Origin: Parabacteroides sp.
GTDB taxonomy: Bacteria > Bacteroidota > Bacteroidia > Bacteroidales > Tannerellaceae
Reading direction: 5' to 3'
Assembly (NCBI GenBank): GCA_028707405.1
Contig: JAQWBH010000002.1
Coordinates: forward strand, 1 to 64,000
Length of the DNA: 64,000 nt
Shown: positions 8,391-16,804 of the stretch, in pieces
Layout of the letters: every line of letters starts with the position of its first letter
Numbering within the stretch: position 1 is the stretch's first letter
Position numbers and translations under genes: made by a program
The notes under the pieces: model-generated
The model's database searches: none
The model's input: the letters and a program-made list of their open reading frames with translations, nothing else
What the model was told of the DNA's origin: nothing

Positions 8391-8771
8391 TTATTTTGCG
8401 CCTCCTCTTTTTGCTTCTATACTCAATGTTGCATGAGGCACAGCACGTAAACGTTCTTTGGGAATCAGCTTACCCGTCTCACGACAAATACCATACGTCT
8501 TATTTTCAATACGAACTAATGCTGCTTGCAGATTTTGTATAAATTTCAACTGCCGTTGAGCCAATCGTCCGGATTCCTCTTTCGACAAAGTGTCAGCTCC
8601 ATCTTCCATCACCTTGAATGTTGGAGAGGTATCTGCCACATCGTTGCCATCAGCATTGGTTACGCCTGATCTTAACAGTTCATAATCCTTTTTTGCTTTG
8701 TCAAGCTTTTCTAATATGATGGTGCGAAACTCTTCGAGTTCAGCATCCGAATATCTTGTTTTTTCAGCCAT
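8391..8771 (-). CDS. DksA/TraR-family protein without the zinc cysteines
   Basis: A 126-residue coiled-coil protein: a long helical hairpin (residues 8-90) followed by YGICRETGKLIPKERLRAVPHATLSIEAK, the place of the C4 zinc finger. Only the first of four zinc-binding cysteines remains. Family members bind in the secondary channel of RNA polymerase and modulate initiation, often with ppGpp. As far as I recall, loss of the cysteines is usual in the Bacteroidetes group, so it is not a mutation of this strain. It heads the dksA-lspA-DUF4296 operon, 27 bp downstream of ileS. Confidence 0.85.
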   Translation of the reverse strand: MAEKTRYSDAELEEFRTIILEKLDKAKKDYELLRSGVTNADGNDVADTSPTFKVMEDGADTLSKEESGRLAQRQLKFIQNLQAALVRIENKTYGICRETGKLIPKERLRAVPHATLSIEAKRGGAK

Positions 8772-8793
8772 AACTAATTTATTATTTAGTAAA

Positions 8794-8801
8794 CAAATCT
8801 A
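8794..8801 (-). promoter_or_regulatory. Possible -7 box of the dksA-like operon
   Basis: TAGATTTG on the minus strand, overlapping the last codon of ileS, 22 nt before the dksA-like ATG. It would let the operon be expressed separately from ileS. Confidence 0.45.
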
Positions 8802-11800
8802 TACTTTTTCAATTCTTACTGATATTTTAAAGTCCTCAAAATCCAGCTCTGTCGCATCACTGACAACATCACTTAATTCAACAGATACAGCAAGCACCTG
8901 ATTGGCAATATATGAACTGTATTCCTTAACTGCATCATCCATTTCGTCAGAAGAGAGTACGGTTACTGCAATCTTATCGGTGATATCATAACCCTTGCTC
9001 TTACGCAAATTCTGAATACGATTGACCAATTCACGAGCGAGGCCTTCTTTCTTTAAGTCTTCCGTTACCATGATATCCAACGCAACGGTCAATCTACCTT
9101 CATTAGCAACCAACCACCCCGGAATATCTTCAGAAATTATTTCAACATCATCTCTATTAACTACAGCCTCCTGTCCTTCGATATTCAATGTATAGGATCC
9201 ATTTCTTTCGAACTCGTTGATACAGTCCTGATCCATAGCCTGCAAAGCTATTGCAAGAGACTTCATGATTTTACCGTACCGCGGGCCTAGTTTCTTAAAA
9301 TCAGGTTTAATCTTCTTAACAAGAATCCCAGCCGTACTATTTACAAACTTCAGCTCTTTGACATTGACTTCACTTAATATCAAATTCTTTACAGCCTCAA
9401 TATGCTCTTCCTGTTGCGCATCAACAATCGGAACCATGATAGTCTGCAGCGGCTGGCGGACCTTGATGTTAACCTTGCGGCGCAGAGCCAAAATCATAGA
9501 TGATATATCTTGAGCGATCTTCATACGCTCTTCCAAATCCTTATTAATATATACCTCATTCCATGTCGGAAAATCAGAAAGATGAACCGACTCAACCTTC
9601 TCACGTCCTGTTACCGTTATCAAATCTTCAAATAGTTTATCTGCATAAAACGGTGCAATCGGAGCCATCAATTTAGCTACTGTTTCCAAACAGGTATACA
9701 GCGTTTGATAAGCTGAAAGTTTATCAATTGTCATTCCTCCGCCCCAAAAACGACGACGGTTCAAACGAACATACCAATTACTCAAATTATCATTAACAAA
9801 ATCAGAAATCAAACGTCCGGCACGAGTTGGCTCATATGTATTATAGAAACTATCCACATCCTTTACCAAAGAATTGAGCAAGGAAAGAATCCAACGATCT
9901 ATTTCGGGACGTTCATTCCAATCAACATCCGGTTCCGAATAATTAAATTCATCAACATTAGCATATAAAGCAAAAAAAGAATATGTATTATATAATGTGC
10001 CAAAGAACTTACGACGAACTTCTTCTACACCATCAATGTCAAACTTGATATTATCCCAAGGTGAAGCGTTTGTAATCATATACCAACGCAACGGATCAGA
10101 ACCATATTTCTCGATCGTTTCAAATGGATCGACGGCATTACCCAAACGTTTAGACATCTTATTGCCATTCTTATCCAAAACTAATCCGTTTGAAACGACA
10201 GTCTTGAATGCGACACTGTTAAATATCATTGTAGCAATAGCATGCAAGGTAAAGAACCATCCACGAGTCTGATCAACACCCTCTGCGATGAAGTCAGCCG
10301 GATAAATCTTACCACTGTCCAAAGCTTCTTTATTTTCAAAGGGATAATGAACCTGAGCATAAGGCATCGAACCCGAATCGAACCATACGTCAATCAGATC
10401 TGATTCACGCTTCATCGGCTTCCCCTTGCCAGAAACAAGAATAATCTCATCCACATACGGACGATGCAAATCTATCTTATCATAATTTTCTTTTGTATAA
10501 ACACCCGGCTGAAATTTACTCTTTTTATAAGGATTAGATTCCATAAAACCTGCTTTCACCGCTTTTTCTATCTCCTCATATAGTTCTTTCACAGAACCGA
10601 TACACTTTTCTTCAGCTCCATCTTCAGTACGCCAGATCGGAAGAGGTGTTCCCCAATAGCGACTGCGACTCAAATTCCAATCCTGCAAGTTTTCCAACCA
10701 TTTACCAAAACGCCCAGAGCCTGTACTTTGGGGTTTCCAATTGATTGTATTATTCAGTTCTATCATCCTTTCGCGGCAAGCGGTTGAACGAATAAACCAG
10801 CTATCCAAAGGATAATACAAAATCGGTTTATCAGTACGCCAGCAATGTGGATAATTATGAACTACTTTTTCTATGCGGAACACACGATTCTGAACCTTCA
10901 GCATCATACACATCTCAATATCCAGAGACTCGTCCTTATCAGTCTTTGTCGGATCGTAAGCATTCTTCACAAATTTACCCTGGAACGGATCATAGTCCGC
11001 TGCATTCATCCGCGTCTGAACGAACTCAGGATCCAAGTCTTCCAAAAGGAAGAACTTTCCAGTCAGATCAACCATTGGCCGTTGATTGCCATCCTTATCG
11101 ATTAACATCAATGGCGGAACGCCGAATACCTTTGCCACCTTATTATCGTCCGCACCGAAAGTAGGAGCTATATGGACGATACCTGTACCATCTTCAGTAG
11201 TTACAAAATCGCCCGAAATAACACGGAAGGCTCCTTCGCCCGGATTCACCCACGGAATAAGCTGCTCATAATTCATTCCAACAAGCTCTGAACCTTTCCA
11301 TTCGCCAATAACGCGATACGGCACCAGTTTATCCCCCGATTTATAATCTGACAGAGCCAAGTTGGCTGCTTTAGGATTAAAATAAGCTGATATACGATCC
11401 TTACCAATAACAGCCGTTATTGGCATTCCCGTATATGGATTGTAACTCTGTACAGCCACATATGTAATATTGGGTCCAACGCACAGAGCCGTATTTGATG
11501 GTAAAGTCCAAGGAGTGGTTGTCCAAGCCAGAAAAAACGGTTCGCCAAACTCAGTCATCTCCGGCTTAGGATCAAGAATACGGAACTGAGCCGTACAAGT
11601 TGTATCCTTCACGTCGCGATAACAACCGGGCTGGTTTAGTTCATGCGAACTAAGCCCCGTACCGGCAGCAGGCGAATAGGGTTGAATTGTATAGCCTTTA
11701 TACAACAATCCTTTCTTATACAATTCTTTCAGCAAATACCATAAAGTCTCGATATAACGGTTATCGTAGGTGATATACGGATCATTCATATCCACCCAAT

Positions 11801-12224
11801 AACCCATTTTCTGTGTCAGATCTTCCCACTCCTTTGTGAACTTCATCACGTTCTTGCGGCAAGCTGAATTATAGTCGATAACAGAAATTTTTTTGCCAAT
11901 ATCCTCTTTTGTTATTCCTAAAGATTTTTCTACACCAAGTTCAACCGGTAAACCGTGGGTATCCCAACCTGCTTTACGATTCACAAGATAGCCTTTCATG
12001 GTCTTGTAGCGGCAGAAAATATCCTTAATCGAACGAGCAATAACATGGTGAATACCAGGCATTCCATTAGCAGAAGGAGGTCCTTCGTAGAACACAAAAG
12101 AAGGATGACCTTCTCGTATTTTTAAACTCTTATGGAAGACGTCGCTGTCTTGCCATCTTTTCAGCACTTCTTTGTTAACGTCCGACAAGTCAAATTTTGA
12201 ATATTCAGCAAACTTTTTATTCAT
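8799..12224 (-). CDS. ileS: Isoleucyl-tRNA synthetase
   Basis: A 1141-residue class I aminoacyl-tRNA synthetase that charges tRNA-Ile. The HIGH-type motif appears as GIHH at residues 57-60 after GPPSANGMP, and KMSKR near residue 688 (NGNKMSKRLGN). Between them lies the editing (CP1) domain with TTTPWTLPSN and GTGIVHIAP. An anticodon-binding domain and a C-terminal extension follow, as in the long bacterial/eukaryotic-like type 2 IleRS, which lacks the C-terminal zinc cysteines. The length is normal for that type. Confidence 0.97.
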   Translation of the reverse strand: MNKKFAEYSKFDLSDVNKEVLKRWQDSDVFHKSLKIREGHPSFVFYEGPPSANGMPGIHHVIARSIKDIFCRYKTMKGYLVNRKAGWDTHGLPVELGVEKSLGITKEDIGKKISVIDYNSACRKNVMKFTKEWEDLTQKMGYWVDMNDPYITYDNRYIETLWYLLKELYKKGLLYKGYTIQPYSPAAGTGLSSHELNQPGCYRDVKDTTCTAQFRILDPKPEMTEFGEPFFLAWTTTPWTLPSNTALCVGPNITYVAVQSYNPYTGMPITAVIGKDRISAYFNPKAANLALSDYKSGDKLVPYRVIGEWKGSELVGMNYEQLIPWVNPGEGAFRVISGDFVTTEDGTGIVHIAPTFGADDNKVAKVFGVPPLMLIDKDGNQRPMVDLTGKFFLLEDLDPEFVQTRMNAADYDPFQGKFVKNAYDPTKTDKDESLDIEMCMMLKVQNRVFRIEKVVHNYPHCWRTDKPILYYPLDSWFIRSTACRERMIELNNTINWKPQSTGSGRFGKWLENLQDWNLSRSRYWGTPLPIWRTEDGAEEKCIGSVKELYEEIEKAVKAGFMESNPYKKSKFQPGVYTKENYDKIDLHRPYVDEIILVSGKGKPMKRESDLIDVWFDSGSMPYAQVHYPFENKEALDSGKIYPADFIAEGVDQTRGWFFTLHAIATMIFNSVAFKTVVSNGLVLDKNGNKMSKRLGNAVDPFETIEKYGSDPLRWYMITNASPWDNIKFDIDGVEEVRRKFFGTLYNTYSFFALYANVDEFNYSEPDVDWNERPEIDRWILSLLNSLVKDVDSFYNTYEPTRAGRLISDFVNDNLSNWYVRLNRRRFWGGGMTIDKLSAYQTLYTCLETVAKLMAPIAPFYADKLFEDLITVTGREKVESVHLSDFPTWNEVYINKDLEERMKIAQDISSMILALRRKVNIKVRQPLQTIMVPIVDAQQEEHIEAVKNLILSEVNVKELKFVNSTAGILVKKIKPDFKKLGPRYGKIMKSLAIALQAMDQDCINEFERNGSYTLNIEGQEAVVNRDDVEIISEDIPGWLVANEGRLTVALDIMVTEDLKKEGLARELVNRIQNLRKSKGYDITDKIAVTVLSSDEMDDAVKEYSSYIANQVLAVSVELSDVVSDATELDFEDFKISVRIEKV

Positions 12225-12262
12225 CTTTTATTCTGTTTATCTGTCTATATGAAAATCGCTCG

Positions 12263-12270
12263 CAAAGGTA
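12263..12270 (-). promoter_or_regulatory. -7 box of ileS
   Basis: TACCTTTG on the minus strand, 39 nt before the ileS ATG. Confidence 0.6.
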
Positions 12271-12296
12271 GTTATTTTATTTGAATTTACAATTAC

Positions 12297-14627
12297 TTAT
12301 TTATTTTCAGGAAGCAGAACAGGAACAACCGTTTCTGTTGTCTCTCCTTCTAACTGAACGGGGAGCGTAAATTTAATGTCACGTGATGACGAAGCGATCT
12401 GGAACTGATACAAACCGTTCTCAATCTTCCAACTGCTCGACTCCTCATCAAACGAGGCCAGCGATTTCACAGGAATACTAACCTGAACAAGCAAACTTCC
12501 GCCCGGCTTTAATACACTTGTCTTTGCAAAACCTTTCAACTCATGAGAAGGCTTAGGCATATCCTTGCCAGGAGCAGCCACATAAACTTCCATCACCTCT
12601 TTTCCTTCCACTTTACCTACATTCTTCACTTCGCAACTGATCTCCATATTGTCGTCAACGCGTTCAACAGATGGATTGCTATATTTAAACTCTGTATATG
12701 AAAGACCATAACCAAAAGGATAAGCAACCGGAACATTCTTCGTATCATAATAGCGATAACCTACAAAAACGCCTTCGTTGTAAGTTGTGTAGTCTACATT
12801 CTTTTCAAGAGTTCGGGCTGAATCAGCACCCGATATTGAATTCATCATCATCTTCATCATCACATCCGGAGTATATTTATCAGGGACAGGAAAGTCATCC
12901 TTTGTATTCACATCGGCATACTTCATTGGGAAAGTCATCGTCAATTTGCCGGAAGGATTGACTTTGCCTGATAAGATATCAGCAACAACATTGCCCCCTT
13001 CTTGTCCGCCCATCCAAGCCAACAATATTGCATCAGGCATTTCACGCCAACTCGGTGTTTCTATCGGACTGCAGATATTCAAAATTACAATAGCCTTCTT
13101 TCCTTTACTATGGAATGTGGTGCATACATTCTTTATAAGTGCCTGCTCTTCTTTCGTCATATTGAAACTTTCAGAGATGCTACGGTCGGCACCTTCGCCG
13201 GAAGTCTTTCCGATAGTAATCAAAGCTACATCTTCAGATGCTGCCATACGATTGAGAGTAGATTGATCAATGGTCATTTCCGGAGCTATCTTTTCCGGCA
13301 TAAACCAGTTCTTCTTCGGGTTTTTGGCGGCAAAATCTTTCATATATGTTTCATATTTCTTCTGCAGATCGACATTGATTGTCATACCTGCATTACGCAA
13401 ACCTTCCGTCAGAGAAACGACATAAGCGTGATTAACATCGCCGCTACCCGTTCCGCCTGCAATAAAGTTATACGATGTATTACCAAACACCGCCACGTTC
13501 TTAATCTTTGTTGAAAGAGGCAATACGTTTTTAAGATTCTTCAGCAAGACCATTCCCTCAGCGGCAGAGCTACGTGCTACGTCTGCATGAGCTTTTAAAT
13601 CAGGATCATTCGTTGCCACATAACCTTTAAAGCGAGGTGTCTGCATGATATACTCAAGCATGTGTTTAACATTGCGGTCGACAACTTCAAGCGAAAGCGT
13701 TCCTGCCTTAATAGCGTTCATGATGGCTTCTTTCTGTTTGGGTGAGCCCGGCATCAACAAGTCATTGCCTGCCTGCATCTGCAGTACCGGATGCTTGCCA
13801 CCGAACCAGTCAGTCATCACAAGCCCCTTGAAACCCCATTCGTCACGAAGAATGGTTGTTATCAGATCGGCACGCTCGGAAGTATAAGTACCATTAATCA
13901 GATTATAAGAAGTCATTACTGTCATTGGCATAGCATTTTTGACAGCAATTTCGAACGGTTTAAGATAGATTTCACGAATAGTGCGGGGTGAAGCAATAAC
14001 ATTGTTGCCCATACGATTAATTTCCTGATTATTCATAGCAAAATGCTTAAGAGATGTACCCACGCCATTAGCCTGAATGCCATTAATCATAGCAGTAGCT
14101 ATATCACCGGCGACCAGCGGATCTTCAGAATAGTATTCAAAATTACGCCCGTTCAACGGATTGCGATGGATATTTATTGCCGGTCCAAGTAACACATCTG
14201 CCCCATATCGTTTCACTTCATCGCCCATAGCGCGACCGACACGTTCGACCAGCGTCTTATTCCAGCTTGAAGCCAATTCGGTAGCAACCGGAAAATGCGT
14301 GCAATAGAATGTTTGCGTTGTTCCTTCACGTTTAGGCTGAATACGCAGACCGGCAGGACCATCGGAAACGACTGTCGGCGGAATACCTAAACGTGGAATA
14401 CCGTTTGTCTGACCGGCAGCACCAGGTAATAGTGAAGCGGCATTACCTATAACCGACTTATCTTTCAGATCATAATGACCAACCAGAAGGTCAACCTTCT
14501 CTTCAATAGTCATTGCAGCTATCACCTCATCAATCGGAGCTTTCCCCAACTGAGGCAGTTTCTTGGAACTTGCACTAACGGCAACACCCAACATCAAAGT
14601 ACATAATAAGAAATGTTTTGTCTTCAT
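12297..14627 (-). CDS. Secreted GH3 beta-glycosidase
   Basis: A 776-residue glycoside hydrolase family 3 enzyme with a cleavable signal peptide (residues 1-20 or so). The N-terminal barrel shows KHFAMNNQE (194-202) and GLVMTDWFGG with the catalytic nucleophile Asp273. The alpha/beta sandwich (GEGADRSISESF) and a C-terminal fibronectin III-like domain (YTEFKYSNPSVE..) complete the standard beta-glucosidase layout. It removes terminal beta-linked sugars; glucose or xylose is most likely but the sugar cannot be fixed from sequence. It has its own -7 box, so it can be expressed apart from the upstream agu genes. Confidence 0.92.
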   Translation of the reverse strand: MKTKHFLLCTLMLGVAVSASSKKLPQLGKAPIDEVIAAMTIEEKVDLLVGHYDLKDKSVIGNAASLLPGAAGQTNGIPRLGIPPTVVSDGPAGLRIQPKREGTTQTFYCTHFPVATELASSWNKTLVERVGRAMGDEVKRYGADVLLGPAINIHRNPLNGRNFEYYSEDPLVAGDIATAMINGIQANGVGTSLKHFAMNNQEINRMGNNVIASPRTIREIYLKPFEIAVKNAMPMTVMTSYNLINGTYTSERADLITTILRDEWGFKGLVMTDWFGGKHPVLQMQAGNDLLMPGSPKQKEAIMNAIKAGTLSLEVVDRNVKHMLEYIMQTPRFKGYVATNDPDLKAHADVARSSAAEGMVLLKNLKNVLPLSTKIKNVAVFGNTSYNFIAGGTGSGDVNHAYVVSLTEGLRNAGMTINVDLQKKYETYMKDFAAKNPKKNWFMPEKIAPEMTIDQSTLNRMAASEDVALITIGKTSGEGADRSISESFNMTKEEQALIKNVCTTFHSKGKKAIVILNICSPIETPSWREMPDAILLAWMGGQEGGNVVADILSGKVNPSGKLTMTFPMKYADVNTKDDFPVPDKYTPDVMMKMMMNSISGADSARTLEKNVDYTTYNEGVFVGYRYYDTKNVPVAYPFGYGLSYTEFKYSNPSVERVDDNMEISCEVKNVGKVEGKEVMEVYVAAPGKDMPKPSHELKGFAKTSVLKPGGSLLVQVSIPVKSLASFDEESSSWKIENGLYQFQIASSSRDIKFTLPVQLEGETTETVVPVLLPENK

Positions 14628-14654
14628 AATTTTTCACTTTATTTATTAGATATA

Positions 14655-14662
14655 CAAAAGTA
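14655..14662 (-). promoter_or_regulatory. -7 box of the GH3 gene
   Basis: TACTTTTG on the minus strand, 28 nt before the ATG. Confidence 0.6.
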
Positions 14663-14719
14663 ACAAGAAATTATATAAATCTATCACTGAAAAGGTTGTA
14701 ATCCCCTTTACAAATAAAA

Positions 14720-15595
14720 TTATAACAGAAAACGCTTCGTCAGCCCGTCGTAAGCATCTATGCGTCGATCACGAAAGAAAGGCCACCAACGACGAACATT
14801 TTCAGTACGCGTTTTATCAACCGTCACTACGCGAATCTCTTCTTCTTTGTCAGACAACACCGCAATCAGTTCACCCTGGGGACCGGATACGAAACTGCTT
14901 CCCCAAAAACTTATGCCATTGGTCAGTGAAGAAGGATCCTCTTCATGGCCAACCCTATTAACTGCAATAACCGGCAATCCGTTTGCTACAGCATGGCCGC
15001 GTTGCACCGTCATCCAAGCTTCGCGCTGACGCTGCCTTTCATCGTCAGTATCGCTGCTCTCCCATCCGATGGCAGTTGGATAAATAAGAAGCTCGGCACC
15101 TCGCATAGCCATGAGTCGAGCTGCCTCGGGATACCACTGATCCCAGCAGACCAGTACTCCCAGTTTTCCTACCGAAGTTTCTATCGGCTGGAATCCCAGA
15201 TCACCCGGTGTAAAATAAAATTTCTCGTAATAAGCAGGATCGTCGGGAATATGCATTTTGCGATACTTGCCTGCAACAGAACCGTCGCGCTCAATAACGA
15301 CAGCCGTATTGTGAAAAAGTCCGGGAGCCCGTTTCTCAAAAAGCGAAAGAACAAGCACCACATTCAATTGTTTAGCTAAAGATCCGAAAAGTTTTGTTGA
15401 TGGCCCTGGTATTGTTTCAGCCAAATCAAAAACATTCGCATCTTCGCTCTGACAGAAATAGAGACTGTTATGAAGTTCCTGCAGAACAATCAGTTCTGCG
15501 CCTTCAGCGGCACAACGAGTGATGCTTTGTTGCAAACGTGACAAATTATTACATTTATCGGCAGTGTTTGCTTGTTGAATCAATCCGATTTTCAT
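14720..15595 (-). CDS. aguB: N-carbamoylputrescine amidase
   Basis: A 291-residue nitrilase-superfamily enzyme that hydrolyses N-carbamoylputrescine to putrescine, CO2 and ammonia. The Glu-Lys-Cys triad is visible as Glu40 (LQELHNS), Lys113 (KYRKMHIPD) and Cys150 (VLVCWDQWYPEAAR). It follows aguA by 36 bp on the same strand, which fixes the substrate assignment: the two genes together turn agmatine into putrescine. Cytoplasmic, no signal peptide. Confidence 0.93.
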   Translation of the reverse strand: MKIGLIQQANTADKCNNLSRLQQSITRCAAEGAELIVLQELHNSLYFCQSEDANVFDLAETIPGPSTKLFGSLAKQLNVVLVLSLFEKRAPGLFHNTAVVIERDGSVAGKYRKMHIPDDPAYYEKFYFTPGDLGFQPIETSVGKLGVLVCWDQWYPEAARLMAMRGAELLIYPTAIGWESSDTDDERQRQREAWMTVQRGHAVANGLPVIAVNRVGHEEDPSSLTNGISFWGSSFVSGPQGELIAVLSDKEEEIRVVTVDKTRTENVRRWWPFFRDRRIDAYDGLTKRFLL

Positions 15596-15631
15596 TACAT
15601 TATACTTTATGCGATATTCTATAAGTCTGCT

Positions 15632-16663
15632 TTACTTGATAAATCCTTCCGGATACTGCATTGTGACACAGTGAAGAGAACCATGCTGCCTTATGAGCGG
15701 CCGGCAATCGATACCTACCACTTCACGGTCGACGAATACCTCTTGTAACCGCATTTTAGCTTCATTATCCTTCGGTGAATTATAGAACGGAACCAGCACG
15801 GTGTCATTCAGAATCAGAAAATTAGCATACGTTGCGGGCAAACGCTCTCCCTTATGTTCTATCTTGTCAGCCATGGGCAGCGGAACCAGTTGATAGGGCT
15901 TTCCATCGGAACGGATAAAGGACTTCAGTTCCTCCTCCATGGTCTGTAGTTCTACATAATGTTCGTCGGTTTCGTCATTACACTGTACATAAGCTATCGT
16001 CCCGGAATTACAGAAGCGTGCCAGTGTATCCACGTGACTATCCGTATCATCGCCTGCCAAATATCCGTGTTCAAGCCATAGTATACGCTGAAAGCCAAAC
16101 ATCTGTTTCAAATAATTTTCGATCTCTTCACGCTGCAAATACTCGTTACGATTAACTGACAGCAGACACTCGGCCGTCGTCAACAGTGTACCTTCGCCAT
16201 CGGTATCGATGCTTCCGCCTTCCAAAACAAAGGGCTGCATATTCACCGGAATGATTCCGTCATCAAAGGTATGCAAAGCAAACAAATTGCGCGTTATCAA
16301 GTTATCTAAATTCGCTGCGTATTTCATTCCCCATCCATTGAACAAAAAATCATAGACTTGCGGCTCGCCATGATCAAAGACGGAGATACCTCCATGATCA
16401 CGTGCCCAAGTATCATTGGTTTTCATTTCCCGAAAGAGAATGCGGGCATAATTCACATCACCCAATTGACTGCGGACCATAGCTTCATCAGAGCATACAA
16501 TCAGCAGCTTTTCGTGTTTAATGACCTCGCGGGCTATTGCCACAAAACAAGCGGAAACCTCCTTTAATATTGGTGCCCAGTCAGTGTCAGCATGAGGCCA
16601 TGTCAGCTGAATAGCACTCTGCGGATACCATTCAGGCGGTAGTATAATTCTGTTCTTATCCAT
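15632..16663 (-). CDS. aguA: Agmatine deiminase
   Basis: A 343-residue enzyme of the Porphyromonas-type peptidyl-arginine deiminase family; it converts agmatine to N-carbamoylputrescine and ammonia. Motifs: PPEWYPQSAIQLTWPH at the N-terminus, TWARDHGGI, the GGSID(T)DGEGTLL segment, HVDTLARF, and the catalytic Cys at about residue 332 in GSLHCVTMQ. The frame is open upstream to a TTG at 16777, but the homologous part begins at MDKNRIILPPEW, so that ATG is preferred. The first gene downstream is aguB. About 140 bp separate it from the GH127 gene upstream. Confidence 0.93.
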   Translation of the reverse strand: MDKNRIILPPEWYPQSAIQLTWPHADTDWAPILKEVSACFVAIAREVIKHEKLLIVCSDEAMVRSQLGDVNYARILFREMKTNDTWARDHGGISVFDHGEPQVYDFLFNGWGMKYAANLDNLITRNLFALHTFDDGIIPVNMQPFVLEGGSIDTDGEGTLLTTAECLLSVNRNEYLQREEIENYLKQMFGFQRILWLEHGYLAGDDTDSHVDTLARFCNSGTIAYVQCNDETDEHYVELQTMEEELKSFIRSDGKPYQLVPLPMADKIEHKGERLPATYANFLILNDTVLVPFYNSPKDNEAKMRLQEVFVDREVVGIDCRPLIRQHGSLHCVTMQYPEGFIK

Positions 16664-16804
16664 ATTGATTGTGCTTTTTTTCTGTTTCTCTGATAAACAT
16701 TCGCTTTTCCTGCCAAATATTGTTCCCATTTTTCTGGTGAACGACGTCCTTAACTCTACTTGATTAAGATTGTCCAATAACTCAGTCGGATATCTCTCTC
16801 AATA

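Noticed and set aside
16664..16777. N-terminal extension of agmatine deiminase from a TTG
   Set aside because: The family homology begins at MDKNRIILPPEW, and the extra 38 residues look like translated leader DNA.
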